A DNA stretch of 64,000 nt from Roseiarcus sp963832305 (GCA_963832305.1 CAWHTU010000009.1:25788-89787), one strand, 5' to 3'; numbered from the stretch's first letter, positions 35,179-45,282 are shown. Program-made: numbers and translations. The notes: generated from the sequence alone by a model not told the origin.

Positions 35179-37419
35179 TCAGAGCGTCCCAAGAAGTTTG
35201 CTGAGAGGCCCCTTGTCGCGCGACGCGGGGACGGGGTTCGGGATCGACGCGGGCGGGATCGGCGTCCAGTCGGCGGCCGGGCCACCCCCGCCGCGCGGGA
35301 TGGAGACCGGCGCGGGCGGCGGCGCGGCAGTTTGGGATGCGGGACCTGGCTGCGAGGCAAGGCCGCCCCGCCCGCCCGGCGGGGGCGTCGGCGCCTGCGC
35401 TCCGGTAAGGTCGAGCGGCGGCAGGAGCGGCGCGTCCGGGTTCGGCGTCTCGGCGTTGCGCCAGGTCCCGAGCGGCAAGCCGGCGACCGGCACGCCCTCA
35501 TGCGCCGACTTCATGAACCGGCTCCAGATTTCGACCGGCAGATTGCCGCCCGACACCTTCTTGGTCGGCGAGCCGTCGTCGTTGCCAAGCCAGACGCAAG
35601 CGACGAGATAGCTCGTGTAGCCGACAAACCAGGCGTCGCGCCAATCCTGGCTGGTTCCGGTCTTGCCGGCGGCCTGCCAGCCCGGCAGCTCGGCCTTGTG
35701 GGCGGTGCCGGTGAGCAGCGTCTCCTGCATCATCTGGTTCATCATCGCCACATATTGCGGGTCGATGACCCGGCCGAAACTGGCGTTGCGTCGCGCGTAG
35801 AGCTGCTTGCCGCCGGCGGTGCGCACGCGCGAGATCACATGTGGCTGGACGCCGATGCCGCCGTTGGCGAAGGCCGCATAAGCGGAAACCATTTCGAGCG
35901 GCGTGACTTCGGAGGACCCGAGCGCGATCGAAGGGACAGGATCGAGATCAGACGTGATGCCGAGCCGGTGGGCGACAGCGACCACCGCCTTCGGTCCGAC
36001 TTCGAGACCCAAACGCACCGCAACGGTGTTGAGCGAGAGCGCGAGCGCCTTGGTCAGCGTCACAGGTCCGAAATACTCGCGGGAGTAGTTCTCCGGATTC
36101 CACCCCTTGACCGATATCGGCCCGTCTTCGCGGATGGTGTCCGGCGTCAGGCCCTTCTCCAGCGCCGCCAGATAGACGAACGGCTTGAACGACGAGCCGG
36201 GCTGGCGCTTGGCCGCGACCGCGCGGTTGAACTGGCTGTCGGCGTAATTGCGTCCGCCGACCATCGCCTTGACCGCGCCCGCAGGATCGAGCGCCACGAG
36301 CGCCCCCTGCTCGACGCCGAATTTGCCGCCCTTGGCGGTGAGTTCGTCGGTCAGCGCGCGCTCGGCCTCCGCCTGCATTCTGGGATCGATCGTGGTCGTC
36401 ACCACAATGTCGTCGTCGATCGCCCCGACCGTGTCGTCGAGCGCGTCCATCACATAGTCGGCGACGTAATTGATCGAGCCCGCGCCCTTGTCGTGGATCA
36501 CCTGCGCCGGATTGGCGAGCGCAGACTTGGCCATCGCCTCGTTGATATGGCCTTGCTCGGCCATCGCGGTGATGACCTCGGCCGCGCGCTCGTTGGCGCC
36601 CTTGAGGTTGCGGTTGGGCGCAAGCTTGCTCGGCGACTTCATCAGCCCCGCGAGCAGCGCGGCTTCCGGCAGGGTCACAAAACGGGCGCTCTTGCCGAAA
36701 TATTTCTGCGCCGCCGCCTCGACCCCGTAGGCGCCCGAACCGAAATAGACGCGGTTGAGGTAGAGCTCGAGGATCTGATCCTTCGAATACCGGCGCTCGA
36801 GCCACAGCGCCAGGATCGCCTCCTGGATCTTCCGCGACAGCGTGCGCTCCTGGGTCAGGAACAGGTTCTTCGCGAGCTGCTGGGTCAGCGTCGAGCCGCC
36901 CTCGATGTTCCTCCCGCCTACCGCATCGCGCATCAGCGCGCGCGAGACGCCGAGGGGATCGATGCCGATATGGTCGTAGAACCGGCGATCCTCGATCGCC
37001 ACGAAGGCCTTCGGCAGGTAGGGCGGCAAGTCGATCAGCCTGATGGCGGGGCCGCCGGTGTCGCCGCGGTTGGCGATGAGCGAGCCGTCGTCGGCCAGGA
37101 TCGCGATGTTCGGCGGCCGCTTGGGCACCGCGAGCTGATCGATCGGCGGCAGCTGGCTCGCGTAATAGACAACGAGCGCAGCCGTCGAAATCAAGCCCCA
37201 GACCCCGAGCACGACGCTCCAGTAGACGAAGCGGCCGAGTAATGAGCGGCGTTTCCGGCCGGCTCGAGCGGCCGGTCGCGACGCGGATTTCTTGGTCCGG
37301 CGGCTGCTCGGCGGGCGGTCGGCGGGGTCGGCGCGAAGGTCGTCGGGGGCGCTCCCGCCGCGCCAATTGAGGCGCGGCTCGATCCGCTTACGGGTTTTCT
37401 TCGCCCCTCGGCCGAACAT
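35179..37419 (-). CDS. penicillin-binding protein 1A family (bifunctional glycosyltransferase/transpeptidase)
   Basis: Class A PBP of 746 residues that polymerises and cross-links peptidoglycan in the periplasm. A basic cytoplasmic N-terminus precedes one membrane anchor (about 65-88, FVYWSVVLGVWGLISTAALVVYY). The GT51 domain has AFVAIEDRRFYDHIGID, the EGGSTLTQQLAKNLFL signature and RKIQEAILALWLERRYSKDQILELYLN. The transpeptidase has SxxK (RQPGSSFKPFVYL), SxN (LSLNTVAV) and KTGTSQDWRDAWF (KTG box). The C-terminus is a long Pro/Gly-rich tail. It is divergent from dnaN. Confidence 0.94.
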   Translation of the reverse strand: MFGRGAKKTRKRIEPRLNWRGGSAPDDLRADPADRPPSSRRTKKSASRPAARAGRKRRSLLGRFVYWSVVLGVWGLISTAALVVYYASQLPPIDQLAVPKRPPNIAILADDGSLIANRGDTGGPAIRLIDLPPYLPKAFVAIEDRRFYDHIGIDPLGVSRALMRDAVGGRNIEGGSTLTQQLAKNLFLTQERTLSRKIQEAILALWLERRYSKDQILELYLNRVYFGSGAYGVEAAAQKYFGKSARFVTLPEAALLAGLMKSPSKLAPNRNLKGANERAAEVITAMAEQGHINEAMAKSALANPAQVIHDKGAGSINYVADYVMDALDDTVGAIDDDIVVTTTIDPRMQAEAERALTDELTAKGGKFGVEQGALVALDPAGAVKAMVGGRNYADSQFNRAVAAKRQPGSSFKPFVYLAALEKGLTPDTIREDGPISVKGWNPENYSREYFGPVTLTKALALSLNTVAVRLGLEVGPKAVVAVAHRLGITSDLDPVPSIALGSSEVTPLEMVSAYAAFANGGIGVQPHVISRVRTAGGKQLYARRNASFGRVIDPQYVAMMNQMMQETLLTGTAHKAELPGWQAAGKTGTSQDWRDAWFVGYTSYLVACVWLGNDDGSPTKKVSGGNLPVEIWSRFMKSAHEGVPVAGLPLGTWRNAETPNPDAPLLPPLDLTGAQAPTPPPGGRGGLASQPGPASQTAAPPPAPVSIPRGGGGPAADWTPIPPASIPNPVPASRDKGPLSKLLGTL

Positions 37420-37660
37420 CGCTGATCCCGTTCGCGGCCACTCCGATAAGGAGCCTCGGGCGAAACGCGCCCCGCCAGGTCCAGGAACGTAAGCCCGGCG
37501 GTTTAAGGGCCGGTAAAGCTTGCGCCAGAATTGACGAAATGGCGAAAATCGCTGAGGAGACGGACCCCCGCGCCCTTGCGCCGGTCGAGACGCCTTGGCA
37601 GAGTCCGCGGCCCCGCTTGGGGGGCGCGTTGGGCGTCGGGGATACTTGGGATTTCATGCG

Positions 37661-38779
37661 ATGAAGGTCACCATCGAGCGTTCGGTCCTGCTCAAGGCTC
37701 TGGGACACGTCCATCGCATCGTCGAGCGGCGCAACACCATTCCGATCCTCGCCAATGTGCTGCTCGAGGCCGGCGACGGCCGGCTGTCGCTGAAGAGCAC
37801 CGACCTCGACCTCGAGGCGTCCGAGTCGGTTCCAGCCGACGTCGCCCAGAACGGCGCGACCACGGTTTCGGCGCACGTGATCTACGATATCGTCCGCAAG
37901 CTGCCGGAGGGCGCGCAGGCGAGCCTCGAGACCGCTGGCGATGCGGGGCAAATGATCCTGCGCTCCGGCCGATCGCGCTTCGCCCTTCAGGCGCTGCCGG
38001 CGTCCGACTTCCCCGATCTCACCTCCGGCGAGTTCTCGCACCGCTTCGCGCTCTCTGCGGTCGAGCTCAAGCGGCTGATCGAGAACACCCAGTTCGCGAT
38101 CTCGACCGAGGAGACGCGCTACTATCTCAACGGCATTTTCCTCCACAGCGTCGACGTCGAAGGCAAGCCGATGCTGCGCGCAGTCGCGACCGATGGCCAT
38201 CGGCTGGCGCGGGTCGAGACGCCGGCGCCCGAAGGGTCGGTCGACATGCCCGGCGTCATCGTGCCGCGCAAGGCGGTGAGCGAAGTGCAGAAATTGCTCG
38301 AGGACTTGAGCCAGGACGTGGCGATCGAGATATCGACCGCGAAGGCGCGCTTCCGGTTCGGCGACGTCATGCTGACGACCAAGCTGATCGACGGCACGTT
38401 TCCCGATTATGCGCGCGTCATCCCGACCGGCAACGACAAGCGCCTTGTGGTCGACAAGGAGCCATTCGAAAGGGCGGTCGACCGGGTATCGACGCTCTCC
38501 TCAGAGCGCGGCCGGGCGATCAAGCTCGCGATCGCCGAGGGCAAGATGACGCTCTCGGTCAACAATCCCGATTCGGGCTCGGCGAGCGAGGAGATCGAGG
38601 CCGACTACGATTCGGCGCCGATCGACATCGGCTTCAACGCCCGCTACCTGCTCGACATCGTCGGCCAGCTCTCGTCCGACACCGCGCTGATCCGCCTCGC
38701 CGACCCCGGCTCGCCGACCCTCATCCAGGACCGCGACGGCGCGCCCGCGCTCTATGTGCTGATGCCGCTCAGGGTGTGA
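37661..38779 (+). CDS. dnaN: DNA polymerase III beta subunit (sliding clamp)
   Basis: 372 residues from ATG 37661 (MKVTIERSVLLKALGHVHRIVERRNTIPILANVLLEA). Three repeated clamp domains form the dimeric ring that tethers polymerase III. Family stretches include STDLDLEASESVPADV, FAISTEETRYYLNGIF, RAVATDGHRLARVE (central domain), TKLIDGTFPDYARVIP and the C-terminal ALYVLMPLRV, which closes the ring and forms part of the peptide-binding pocket. dnaN lies away from any dnaA or recF in this window. Its stop overlaps the convergent glycerate kinase gene by 28 bp. Confidence 0.97.
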   Translation: MKVTIERSVLLKALGHVHRIVERRNTIPILANVLLEAGDGRLSLKSTDLDLEASESVPADVAQNGATTVSAHVIYDIVRKLPEGAQASLETAGDAGQMILRSGRSRFALQALPASDFPDLTSGEFSHRFALSAVELKRLIENTQFAISTEETRYYLNGIFLHSVDVEGKPMLRAVATDGHRLARVETPAPEGSVDMPGVIVPRKAVSEVQKLLEDLSQDVAIEISTAKARFRFGDVMLTTKLIDGTFPDYARVIPTGNDKRLVVDKEPFERAVDRVSTLSSERGRAIKLAIAEGKMTLSVNNPDSGSASEEIEADYDSAPIDIGFNARYLLDIVGQLSSDTALIRLADPGSPTLIQDRDGAPALYVLMPLRV

Positions 38780-40060
38780 GGCTGGCGCGAAGGCGGCTCG
38801 ATCAAGATCGCCCGGAAATCGTCGACGTTGGTGAGCGTCGGCCCGGTGACGACGAGGTCGCTAAGCGCCGCGAACACGGAATACGAATCGTTGTCGTCGA
38901 GGCGGGCGCGGGGGTCGAGCCCGAGCGCCCGGGCGCGGGCAAGCGTCTCGGGCGTGACGATCGCGCCGGCATTGTCCTCGCCGCCGTCGATGCCGTCGGT
39001 GTCGGCGGCGAGCGCGTAGACGCCCTCCCGCCCGTCGAGCGCGATCGCGAGCGCAAGCGCGAACTCGCTGTTGCGGCCGCCGCGGCCTTTGCCCCGGATC
39101 GTCACCGTCGTCTCGCCGCCGGAGAGGAGAACGCAGGGCGGGCGGATCGGATCGCCGTCCCGCGCGGCGCCGAGCGCAATGCCGGCGTGCACGATGCCGC
39201 ATTCGCGCGCCTCGCCCTCGATCGCGTCGCCGAGGATGAGCGGAGCGATAGCCCGCCTCGCGCGCCTTGGCGGCGGCGGCGAGGAGCGAGCCGCGCGGCG
39301 TCGCGATGAGGCGGTTCTCGACCTTGGCGAGCCGCGGGTCGCCCGGCTTCGGCGTCTCGTTCATTGGGTTGGCGAGATGGGCGGCGACGCGCGCCGGGAC
39401 GTCGATTCGGTATCGCGCCAGCACGTCGCGCGCCTCCGCCAGCGTCGTCGTATCTGCGACTGTCGGCCCGGACGCGATCACCGAGAGGTCGTCGCCCGGC
39501 ACGTCGGAGATGATGAGCGTCACGACCCGCGCCGGCGCGGCGGAGATGGCGAGCCTTCCGCCCTTGATCGCCGAAAGGTGCTTGCGCACAGCGTTCATCT
39601 CGTCAATGCGCGCGCCGCTCTTAAGTAACGCGCGGGTGATCGCCTGCTTGTCGGCGAGCGTGACTTCGCCGCCCGGCAGCGTGAGCAGCGCCGACCCGCC
39701 GCCGGAGATGAGCGCGAGGACGAGATCGTCGCTCGTGAGGCCATGCGTCATCGCCAGAATTTCGCTTGCGGCCGCCATCCCGGCGGCGTCCGGATTCGGA
39801 TGCCCGGCCTCGACGACGCGAATCCGCGTTGTCGGCGCGCCATGGCCGACGCGGGTGACGACCAGCCCTTCGAGCGGCCCCCGCCAATGCTTCTCGACCG
39901 CCGCCGCCATCGCCGCCGCCGCCTTGCCGGCGCCGACGACGATCGTTCGCCCTTTCGGCGGCTTGGGTAAGTGCTCCGGCACGATCAGCGCCGGATCGGC
40001 TGCCGCGACGGCGGCGTCGAACAGCGAACGCAATAGGGCGCGCCGATCGGGCGCCGTCAT
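38752..40060 (-). pseudogene. glycerate 2-kinase (GckA/MOFRL type), single frameshift
   Basis: Type II glycerate kinase, which phosphorylates glycerate to 2-phosphoglycerate (serine-cycle/glyoxylate metabolism). The first frame, from ATG 40060, has TIVVGAGKAAAAMAAAVEKHWRG, LISGGGSALLTLPGGEVTL, NAVRKHLSAIKGGRLA and SDVPGDDLSVIASGPTVAD. It breaks after AKAREAGYR. A second frame continues PLILGDAIEGEARECGIVHAG and then the MOFRL domain (GKGRGGRNSEFALALAIAL, DTDGIDGGEDNAGAIV). Removing the A at 39244 rejoins them at about 435 residues. All motifs survive, so an indel error is plausible. It overlaps nagA by 4 bp and ends its operon. Confidence 0.87.
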
Positions 40061-41211
40061 GGCGCCGCGGCTTCCATCTCCGCGAGGGAGCGCCCGCCCG
40101 CCCAAACCTCGACCACCTGAAGGTCGTCGGTCAGATGGACGAGATCGGCGCGGAAGCCGGCCTTGAGCCGGCCCATCCGGTCGTCGACGCGCAAAAGTCG
40201 CGCTGGCGTCAGCGTCGCCATCATCAGCGCCTCAGCGAGCGGAATCTCGAGCGTCCGCACGACATACTCGACCGCGTCGCGCATCGTGATCGCCGCGCCG
40301 GCGAGCGTGCCGTCCTCGGCGACGAGCTTATGCCCGACGCGCCTCATCCGCCGCCCCTGCAGTTCGAACACGTCCGGACCGCCGGCAGCCGGCGGCATGG
40401 CGTCGGAGATGAGCGCTATGCCTCGCGCGCCCTTGGCGGCGATTGCCGCGCGATAGGCGGCGGGGTGAGCGTGCTCGCCGTCGGCGATGAGGCCGCAGAC
40501 GATGCGCGGATCGGCGAGCGCGGCGCCGACGACTCCAGGCGCGCGCGACGACAGCTGGCTCATCGCATTATATAGATGGGTGACCGCGCTCGCCCCGGCG
40601 TCGAATACGCTCGCCGCTTCCTCGGCGCTGGCGTCGGAATGGCCGAGGCTGACGACAATCCCCGACTTCGCCAGGCGCGCGATCCGCTCGAGCGGCACGG
40701 AGGCCGGGGCAAGCGTGACCACCATCGCGCCCGCCCGCGCGCCGACCAGGGCGTCGGCGTCCTTTTCCTCCATCGGGCGGATGAATTCGGCCGGATGCAC
40801 GCCCTTGCGCCGCGGGTCGATGAACGGTCCTTCGACATGGATCCCGAACGCGCCGGAAACCCGCTTCAGCGCCTCGCGCGCCGCCGCCAGCGCCTGCGTC
40901 AGCACCCGCGGCGCATCGGTCACGACGGTGGGCAAAAACCCGGTGACGCCGGCGCGCCGATGCGCAGCCGCGATCGCAGCGATCCCCTCCACGGTCGGGT
41001 CGCCGTTGAACAGCACGCCGCCGCCGCCGTTGATCTGCCAATCGATGAAGCCGGGGGCGAGAATTCCGCCGCCGAGATCCTGCTGCTCGCCGCCGCGGGG
41101 GCGGTCTTCGAACCGGGTGAGCGCCTGGATCGAATCGCCTTCGATCGCCAGCGCGCGGTCGTCGCGGAGCCGTTCGCCGTCGAAGATGCGCGCCCCTGCG
41201 AGCACTTTCAT
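40057..41211 (-). CDS. nagA: N-acetylglucosamine-6-phosphate deacetylase
   Basis: 384 residues; removes acetate from GlcNAc-6-P to give GlcN-6-P in amino-sugar and cell-wall recycling. Amidohydrolase motifs: APGFIDWQINGGGG, GIHVEGPFIDP (metal Glu), VSLGHSDAS and VTHLYNAMS (metal His), LISDAMPPAAGG (catalytic Asp). The ATG at 41211 overlaps the preceding kinase stop by 4 bp, and the nagA stop overlaps the glycerate kinase start by 4 bp, so the operon is translationally coupled. The upstream part of this frame, beyond 41211, is a shadow of the kinase gene. Confidence 0.95.
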   Translation of the reverse strand: MKVLAGARIFDGERLRDDRALAIEGDSIQALTRFEDRPRGGEQQDLGGGILAPGFIDWQINGGGGVLFNGDPTVEGIAAIAAAHRRAGVTGFLPTVVTDAPRVLTQALAAAREALKRVSGAFGIHVEGPFIDPRRKGVHPAEFIRPMEEKDADALVGARAGAMVVTLAPASVPLERIARLAKSGIVVSLGHSDASAEEAASVFDAGASAVTHLYNAMSQLSSRAPGVVGAALADPRIVCGLIADGEHAHPAAYRAAIAAKGARGIALISDAMPPAAGGPDVFELQGRRMRRVGHKLVAEDGTLAGAAITMRDAVEYVVRTLEIPLAEALMMATLTPARLLRVDDRMGRLKAGFRADLVHLTDDLQVVEVWAGGRSLAEMEAAAP

Positions 41212-42101
41212 TGCGCGGCTTCCCTCTGCGCCGCGATGACCCCGCCGACCATCAGGATCGCCCCGTCGGTCGCGTCGTGCAGCGGAGGCGAAAGCAGCGC
41301 CGCGACTTCCGGCTCCAGATAGGGCAGCATCGCTTCGCCTGCGCCGCCGACCAGCGCGACCCGCTGCGCCCCGAGCATGACTGCGCCGCTCGCCAGCGCG
41401 CCGATCGCGCGCGCCGCCCGGGCGGCGATGTCGAGCGCGATCCGGTCGCCCTCGGCGGCGCGGCTGAAGACGCCGGGCGCGAAAGCGCCGAAGTCCCCCG
41501 GGGTGGCGTGGCGCGCCCAGCGCATCATGGCCACTAAATCGCCGTCGAAATGGCCAATGATGTCGCTGGTGAGGGCGCTCGCCGGCCCGAGGCGGTCGAA
41601 GGCGCGCATCGCCGCCCGCATCGCCTCGAGGCCGATATGGGAGCCCGATCCGCCGTCGCCGATGGTGAACCCGCGTCCGCCGATGATGGTTTCCTTTCCC
41701 CTCACCCGGGCGATCGCGGCCGATCCGGTGCCTGCGATCACCAGTCCGCCGTCGGCGCCGGCATGGGCGCCGATGCACGCGGTCACCGCGTCGTTCGCCG
41801 CCCGTACGAGCCGATAACCCGGAAAGGCCTCGACGACCCGCGCCGCGTCGGTTGGGTCCTCGATTCCCGCAAGCCCGAAGCCGATCGCGATTCTCGCCCG
41901 GTCGGCGTCCGCGAGCCCGGCCTTGCCTATGACCTCGTCGACGAGCGGGCTCAGGGCCGCGATTGCGGCGGAGAAATCGACATGGATGTTCGCCGCCGCT
42001 CCGCTCGCCTCCACGAGCGGTTTGCCATCGGCGTCGCGCAACCTCGCGCGGCAGCGGGTGGCGCCGCCGTCGATGCCGAGCGCCAGAGGAGCGCCGGTCA
42101 T
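41208..42101 (-). CDS. BadF/BcrA-type N-acetylglucosamine kinase
   Basis: 297 residues from ATG 42101; the longer upstream reading is a shadow of pcp. ASKHA-fold ATPase: phosphate-1 motif ALGIDGGATRCRARLRDADG, GFGLAGIEDPTDA, phosphate-2 motif GLVIAGTGSAAIARV, then GFTIGDGGSGSHIGLEA and the C-terminal adenosine motif LVGGAGEAM. The family phosphorylates GlcNAc and related amino sugars. Placed between pcp and nagA with 4-bp overlaps on both sides, it most likely makes the GlcNAc-6-P used by NagA, serving recovery of cell-wall or chitin sugars. Confidence 0.9.
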   Translation of the reverse strand: MTGAPLALGIDGGATRCRARLRDADGKPLVEASGAAANIHVDFSAAIAALSPLVDEVIGKAGLADADRARIAIGFGLAGIEDPTDAARVVEAFPGYRLVRAANDAVTACIGAHAGADGGLVIAGTGSAAIARVRGKETIIGGRGFTIGDGGSGSHIGLEAMRAAMRAFDRLGPASALTSDIIGHFDGDLVAMMRWARHATPGDFGAFAPGVFSRAAEGDRIALDIAARAARAIGALASGAVMLGAQRVALVGGAGEAMLPYLEPEVAALLSPPLHDATDGAILMVGGVIAAQREAAQ

Positions 42102-42736
42102 GCCCCTTTCGCCCGAACGTCGAGAAGGGTCGTCGCTGCTGCTTTGAGCGCCTTCGCCGCTTCGGCCGCGGTTAGCCGCCTCGCGCTCGCCGCGGGCGCG
42201 GTTTGTCCGGGCGTCGCTGGCAGATGCACGAAGACAGCAGGCGTCGCGCTTCGCTTGTCGCGCAGGTATTGCAGCGCGCCGAAATAGAGATGATTGCAGA
42301 CGAAGCCGCCCGCGCTCCTCGACACCCGCGCCGGAATTCCCGCCATTCGTATGGCGCCGGCGATCGCCTTCAACGGCGCCGCCGCCTCGAGCCGTTCGGG
42401 TGCGCCCGCGGAGATCGCGGCCGCCATCCGCGTCACCCCAAGGTTGTCGGGCGCCGCGGCGTCGTCGAGGTTGCGTGCGAATCGCTCGACGCAGACGACG
42501 CCGCGCCGCGCCGCCTGGCCAGTCATCAGGACTGCCTCCGGCCGGAGGGTCTCGATCGCCCGGATGAGCTCCTTCACCGAGGCGTCGTAGGCGCAGGGCA
42601 GGAGGCGCGCAACTGTGGCGAATTCGCCCACGCGCCAGCCGTCGAGCTTCCGCGCCGCTTCCCACGACGCGTTGACGGCCTCGCCGCCGAACGGCTCGAA
42701 TCCGGTGACGAGGATCGTTCGCGTGGCGCTCGACAA
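42098..42736 (-). CDS. pcp: pyroglutamyl-peptidase I
   Basis: 212-residue cytoplasmic cysteine peptidase (family C15) that removes N-terminal pyroglutamate. It opens TILVTGFEPFGGEAVNASW, the family signature. The catalytic triad is visible: Glu84 in CVERFARN, Cys147 in SAGGFVCNHLYFGAL and His171 in FVHLPATP. Length is typical. It is the first gene of a tightly coupled minus-strand run, pcp-nagK-nagA-glycerate kinase (4-bp overlaps). Its link to amino-sugar recycling may be peptidoglycan- or peptide-scavenging related; the pairing is unusual. Confidence 0.95.
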   Translation of the reverse strand: MSSATRTILVTGFEPFGGEAVNASWEAARKLDGWRVGEFATVARLLPCAYDASVKELIRAIETLRPEAVLMTGQAARRGVVCVERFARNLDDAAAPDNLGVTRMAAAISAGAPERLEAAAPLKAIAGAIRMAGIPARVSRSAGGFVCNHLYFGALQYLRDKRSATPAVFVHLPATPGQTAPAASARRLTAAEAAKALKAAATTLLDVRAKGA

Positions 42737-42742
42737 GGGTCC

Positions 42743-43891
42743 TCAGGCAAACAGGCTGCCGCGCTCGGCCAACCGGCGCAGGTGAAAGTCGGCGTCGCCA
42801 TAGGCCGCGTCGATCATCGTCAGGCGCTTGAACAGGTGGCCGACCTTATACTCATAAGTCATCGCGATCCCGCCGTGCATCTGCACCGCCTGCTGGCCGA
42901 TGAACTTGGCGGAGCGGCCGATTTGCGCCTTCACCGCCGCCATCGCCTTGGCGCGCTCGGCGGAATCGTTCTCGCTCGCCATCATCGCCGCCAGATACAT
43001 CATGCTGCGCGCCTGTTCGAGCGCCACCGTCATGTCGGCGGCGCGGTGCTGCAGCGCCTGGAACGAGCCGATCGTGACGCCGAACTGCTTGCGCGTCTTG
43101 AGATATTCGACGGTCATCGTCAGCGCTTCCGACATCGCGCCGACCGCCTCCGCCGCAAGCGCCGCGATCGTCTCGTCCACCGCCCGCTCGATGACGGGAA
43201 ACGCGCCGTCGGGAGCGCCGATGACGTCATGCGGCGCCGCGCGGACTTCGGTGAAGGCGATTTCCGCGGCGCGCTGGCCGTCCTGGGTCGCATAGCCGCG
43301 CCGGGTGACGCCGGGAGCGTCGGCGTCGACCAGGAAAAGGCCAATGCCTTCGCGATCGCGCCGCGAGCCGCCCACTCGCGCCGAGACGATCAGCTTGTCG
43401 GCGCTGTCGCCATGGCCGACCAGCGTCTTTTCTCCATTGAGCACAAAGCCGCCGCCGCCGTCCTTGACGGCGCTCAAGCCCACGTCGTTGAGGTCGAAGC
43501 CCGATTGCTTTTCCGCATGGGCAAAGGTCAGCCGCGTCTCTCCCGCGGCGATCGCGCCGATGAGCTCGGCGCGTTGATGTTCGCCGGCGCCGTGCTTCAG
43601 CAGCGCGCCACAGAGGACGACGGTCTGAAGATAGGGCTCGAGCGCCAGCGCCTTGCCGAATTGCTCCATCACGATCATCGTCTCGACCGCGCCGCCGCCA
43701 AAGCCTCCGTCGGCTTCGGCGAAGGGCGCCCCGAGCAGCCCCATGTCGGCATAGTCGCGCCATAGCGCGTCGCTCCATCCTGAAGGGCTCGCCCGATAGC
43801 CCTTGCGGGCCTCGAATCCGTAGCGCTCGCGCATGAGGCGCGCGACATTGTCGCGCAACTGTTCCTGTTCGGGGCTGAGTTCGAAATCCAT
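42743..43891 (-). CDS. acyl-CoA dehydrogenase, subunit/paralogue 2
   Basis: 382-residue FAD enzyme from ATG 43891 (MDFELSPEQEQLRDNVARLMRERYGFEARKG cut here). Acyl-CoA dehydrogenase fold: middle-domain FAHAEKQSGFDL and GFVLNGEKTLVGHGDSADKLIVSARVGG, then C-terminal VEYLKTRKQFGVTIGSFQALQHRAADM and AVQMHGGIAMTYEYKVGHLFKRL. The classical catalytic Glu region is not obvious, as in many partners of heteromeric ACADs. It lies 5 bp after another ACAD gene, so the two probably form an alpha2-beta2-type enzyme acting on a CoA thioester; the substrate is unknown. Confidence 0.9.
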   Translation of the reverse strand: MDFELSPEQEQLRDNVARLMRERYGFEARKGYRASPSGWSDALWRDYADMGLLGAPFAEADGGFGGGAVETMIVMEQFGKALALEPYLQTVVLCGALLKHGAGEHQRAELIGAIAAGETRLTFAHAEKQSGFDLNDVGLSAVKDGGGGFVLNGEKTLVGHGDSADKLIVSARVGGSRRDREGIGLFLVDADAPGVTRRGYATQDGQRAAEIAFTEVRAAPHDVIGAPDGAFPVIERAVDETIAALAAEAVGAMSEALTMTVEYLKTRKQFGVTIGSFQALQHRAADMTVALEQARSMMYLAAMMASENDSAERAKAMAAVKAQIGRSAKFIGQQAVQMHGGIAMTYEYKVGHLFKRLTMIDAAYGDADFHLRRLAERGSLFA

Positions 43892-43896
43892 TTGCC

Positions 43897-45089
43897 TCAG
43901 AGCCCCAGGATCGCTTTGGCGATGATGCTGCGCTGGATCTCGTTCGATCCGCCGTAGATCGAGACCTTGCGGGTGTTGAAATAGGTCGGGGCCAGCGGCG
44001 CCGCCCAATCCGGGCCGACCGGGGGCTCATTGGTCATCGCGTCCGGCTCCTGGTAGGGCAGGGCGTAGGGTCCGACGACCTCCATCAAGAGGTCGGTCGT
44101 CGCCTGCTGGATCTCGGAGCCCTTGATCTTGAGGACTGAGGAGGCCGGATCGGGCTTGCCGGCGGTCGCGGCGGTTCGAAATGACGCGCATCTGGGTGAC
44201 TTCGAGCGCCTTCAGCTCAACTTCGACTTCGGCGAGCTTGGCGCGGAAGAAGGGGTCCTCGATCTTCGGCCCCGAGCCGTAGACCGGAATCGAGGCGAGC
44301 TCGCGCACCCGGTCCAGCCGCGCCTTCGACAAGCCGACGCGAGCGATGCCGTTGCGCTCGTTGGCGAGCAGGAACTTGGCGTAGTCCCAGCCCTTGTTCT
44401 CTTCGCCGACGATCGCATCGGCAGGAACCCGCACGTCGTCGAGAAAGACCTCATTGACCTCGTGGCCGCCGTCGATCGTCTGGATCGGCTTCACCGTGAT
44501 CCCAGGCGACTTCATGTCGACCAGGAAAAACGAAATGCCTTCCTGCTTCTTCGCCTGCGGGTTGGTGCGGGCGAGGACGAAAATCCAGTCGGCGTATTGG
44601 GCCATGGTGGTCCAGGTCTTCTGGCCGGAGATCACCCAGCCGTCGGCGTCGCGGCGGGCGGTTGTCCGGAGGCTCGCGAGGTCCGATCCCGCTCCGGGCT
44701 CGGAGAAGCCCTGGCACCACCAGTCGCTGAGATCGACGATGCGGGGGAGGAACCGCTCTTTCTGCTTCTCGGAGCCGAACGTGTAGATGACCGGGCCGAC
44801 CATGCTGACGCCGAAGGCTACCAGTTCGGGCGCGTTGCCGCGCTGCGTTTCGTCGAGGAAGATCGAAAGCTGGATCGGGCTCCAGCCCGTTCCTCCCCAT
44901 GCCGGCGGCCAGTGCGGGGCCGCCCAGCCCTTGGCGGCGAGAATGCGCGTCCAGCGCACATAGTCGTCCTTGCGAGAGGCGCCGGCCGGCGACGGTCTTC
45001 TCGCGGATCGAGGCGGGCAGGTTGTCGCGGACGAAGGCGCGCACCTCGGCGCGAAACGCGAGTTCCTCCTCGGTCAATCGAAGATCCAT
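43897..45089 (-). pseudogene. acyl-CoA dehydrogenase, subunit/paralogue 1, two frameshifts
   Basis: About 397 residues if repaired. The frame opens at ATG 45089 with DLRLTEEELAFRAEVRAFVRDNLPASIREKTV. It shifts between 44970 and 44995 into RWTRILAAKGWAAPHWPPAWGG, QGFSEPGAGSDLASLRTTA and WVISGQKTWTTMAQYADWIFVLART. It shifts again between 44161 and 44178 into AGKPDPASSVLKIKGSEIQQA, finishing with KVSIYGGSNEIQRSIIAKAILGL, the catalytic-loop and C-terminal signature. Both breaks fit one extra base. All domains survive, so error and recent decay are both possible. It is directly upstream of the partner ACAD. Confidence 0.87.
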
Positions 45090-45282
45090 GGGTCGCCTCC
45101 CGTTTGGCTGAACGCGCGAGGCGCCCGGGGCGCGGCTTTCGCGCTTTGACCCCCAGTGTCAAGCCTCGACGCGGCGGCGTCAATACGCGGCCGAATGCCG
45201 CATCGGCGCGCTTGCGCCACCCACTCGCGATGGAACGAGTCGCCGCGTGCAGAGTTTAGCCGGGAGCAAAGCAGGACGCCCG

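Noticed and set aside
35098..37242. 714-residue plus-strand frame opposite the PBP gene
   Set aside because: Arg/Asp/Gly-biased shadow of the penicillin-binding protein; no motif.
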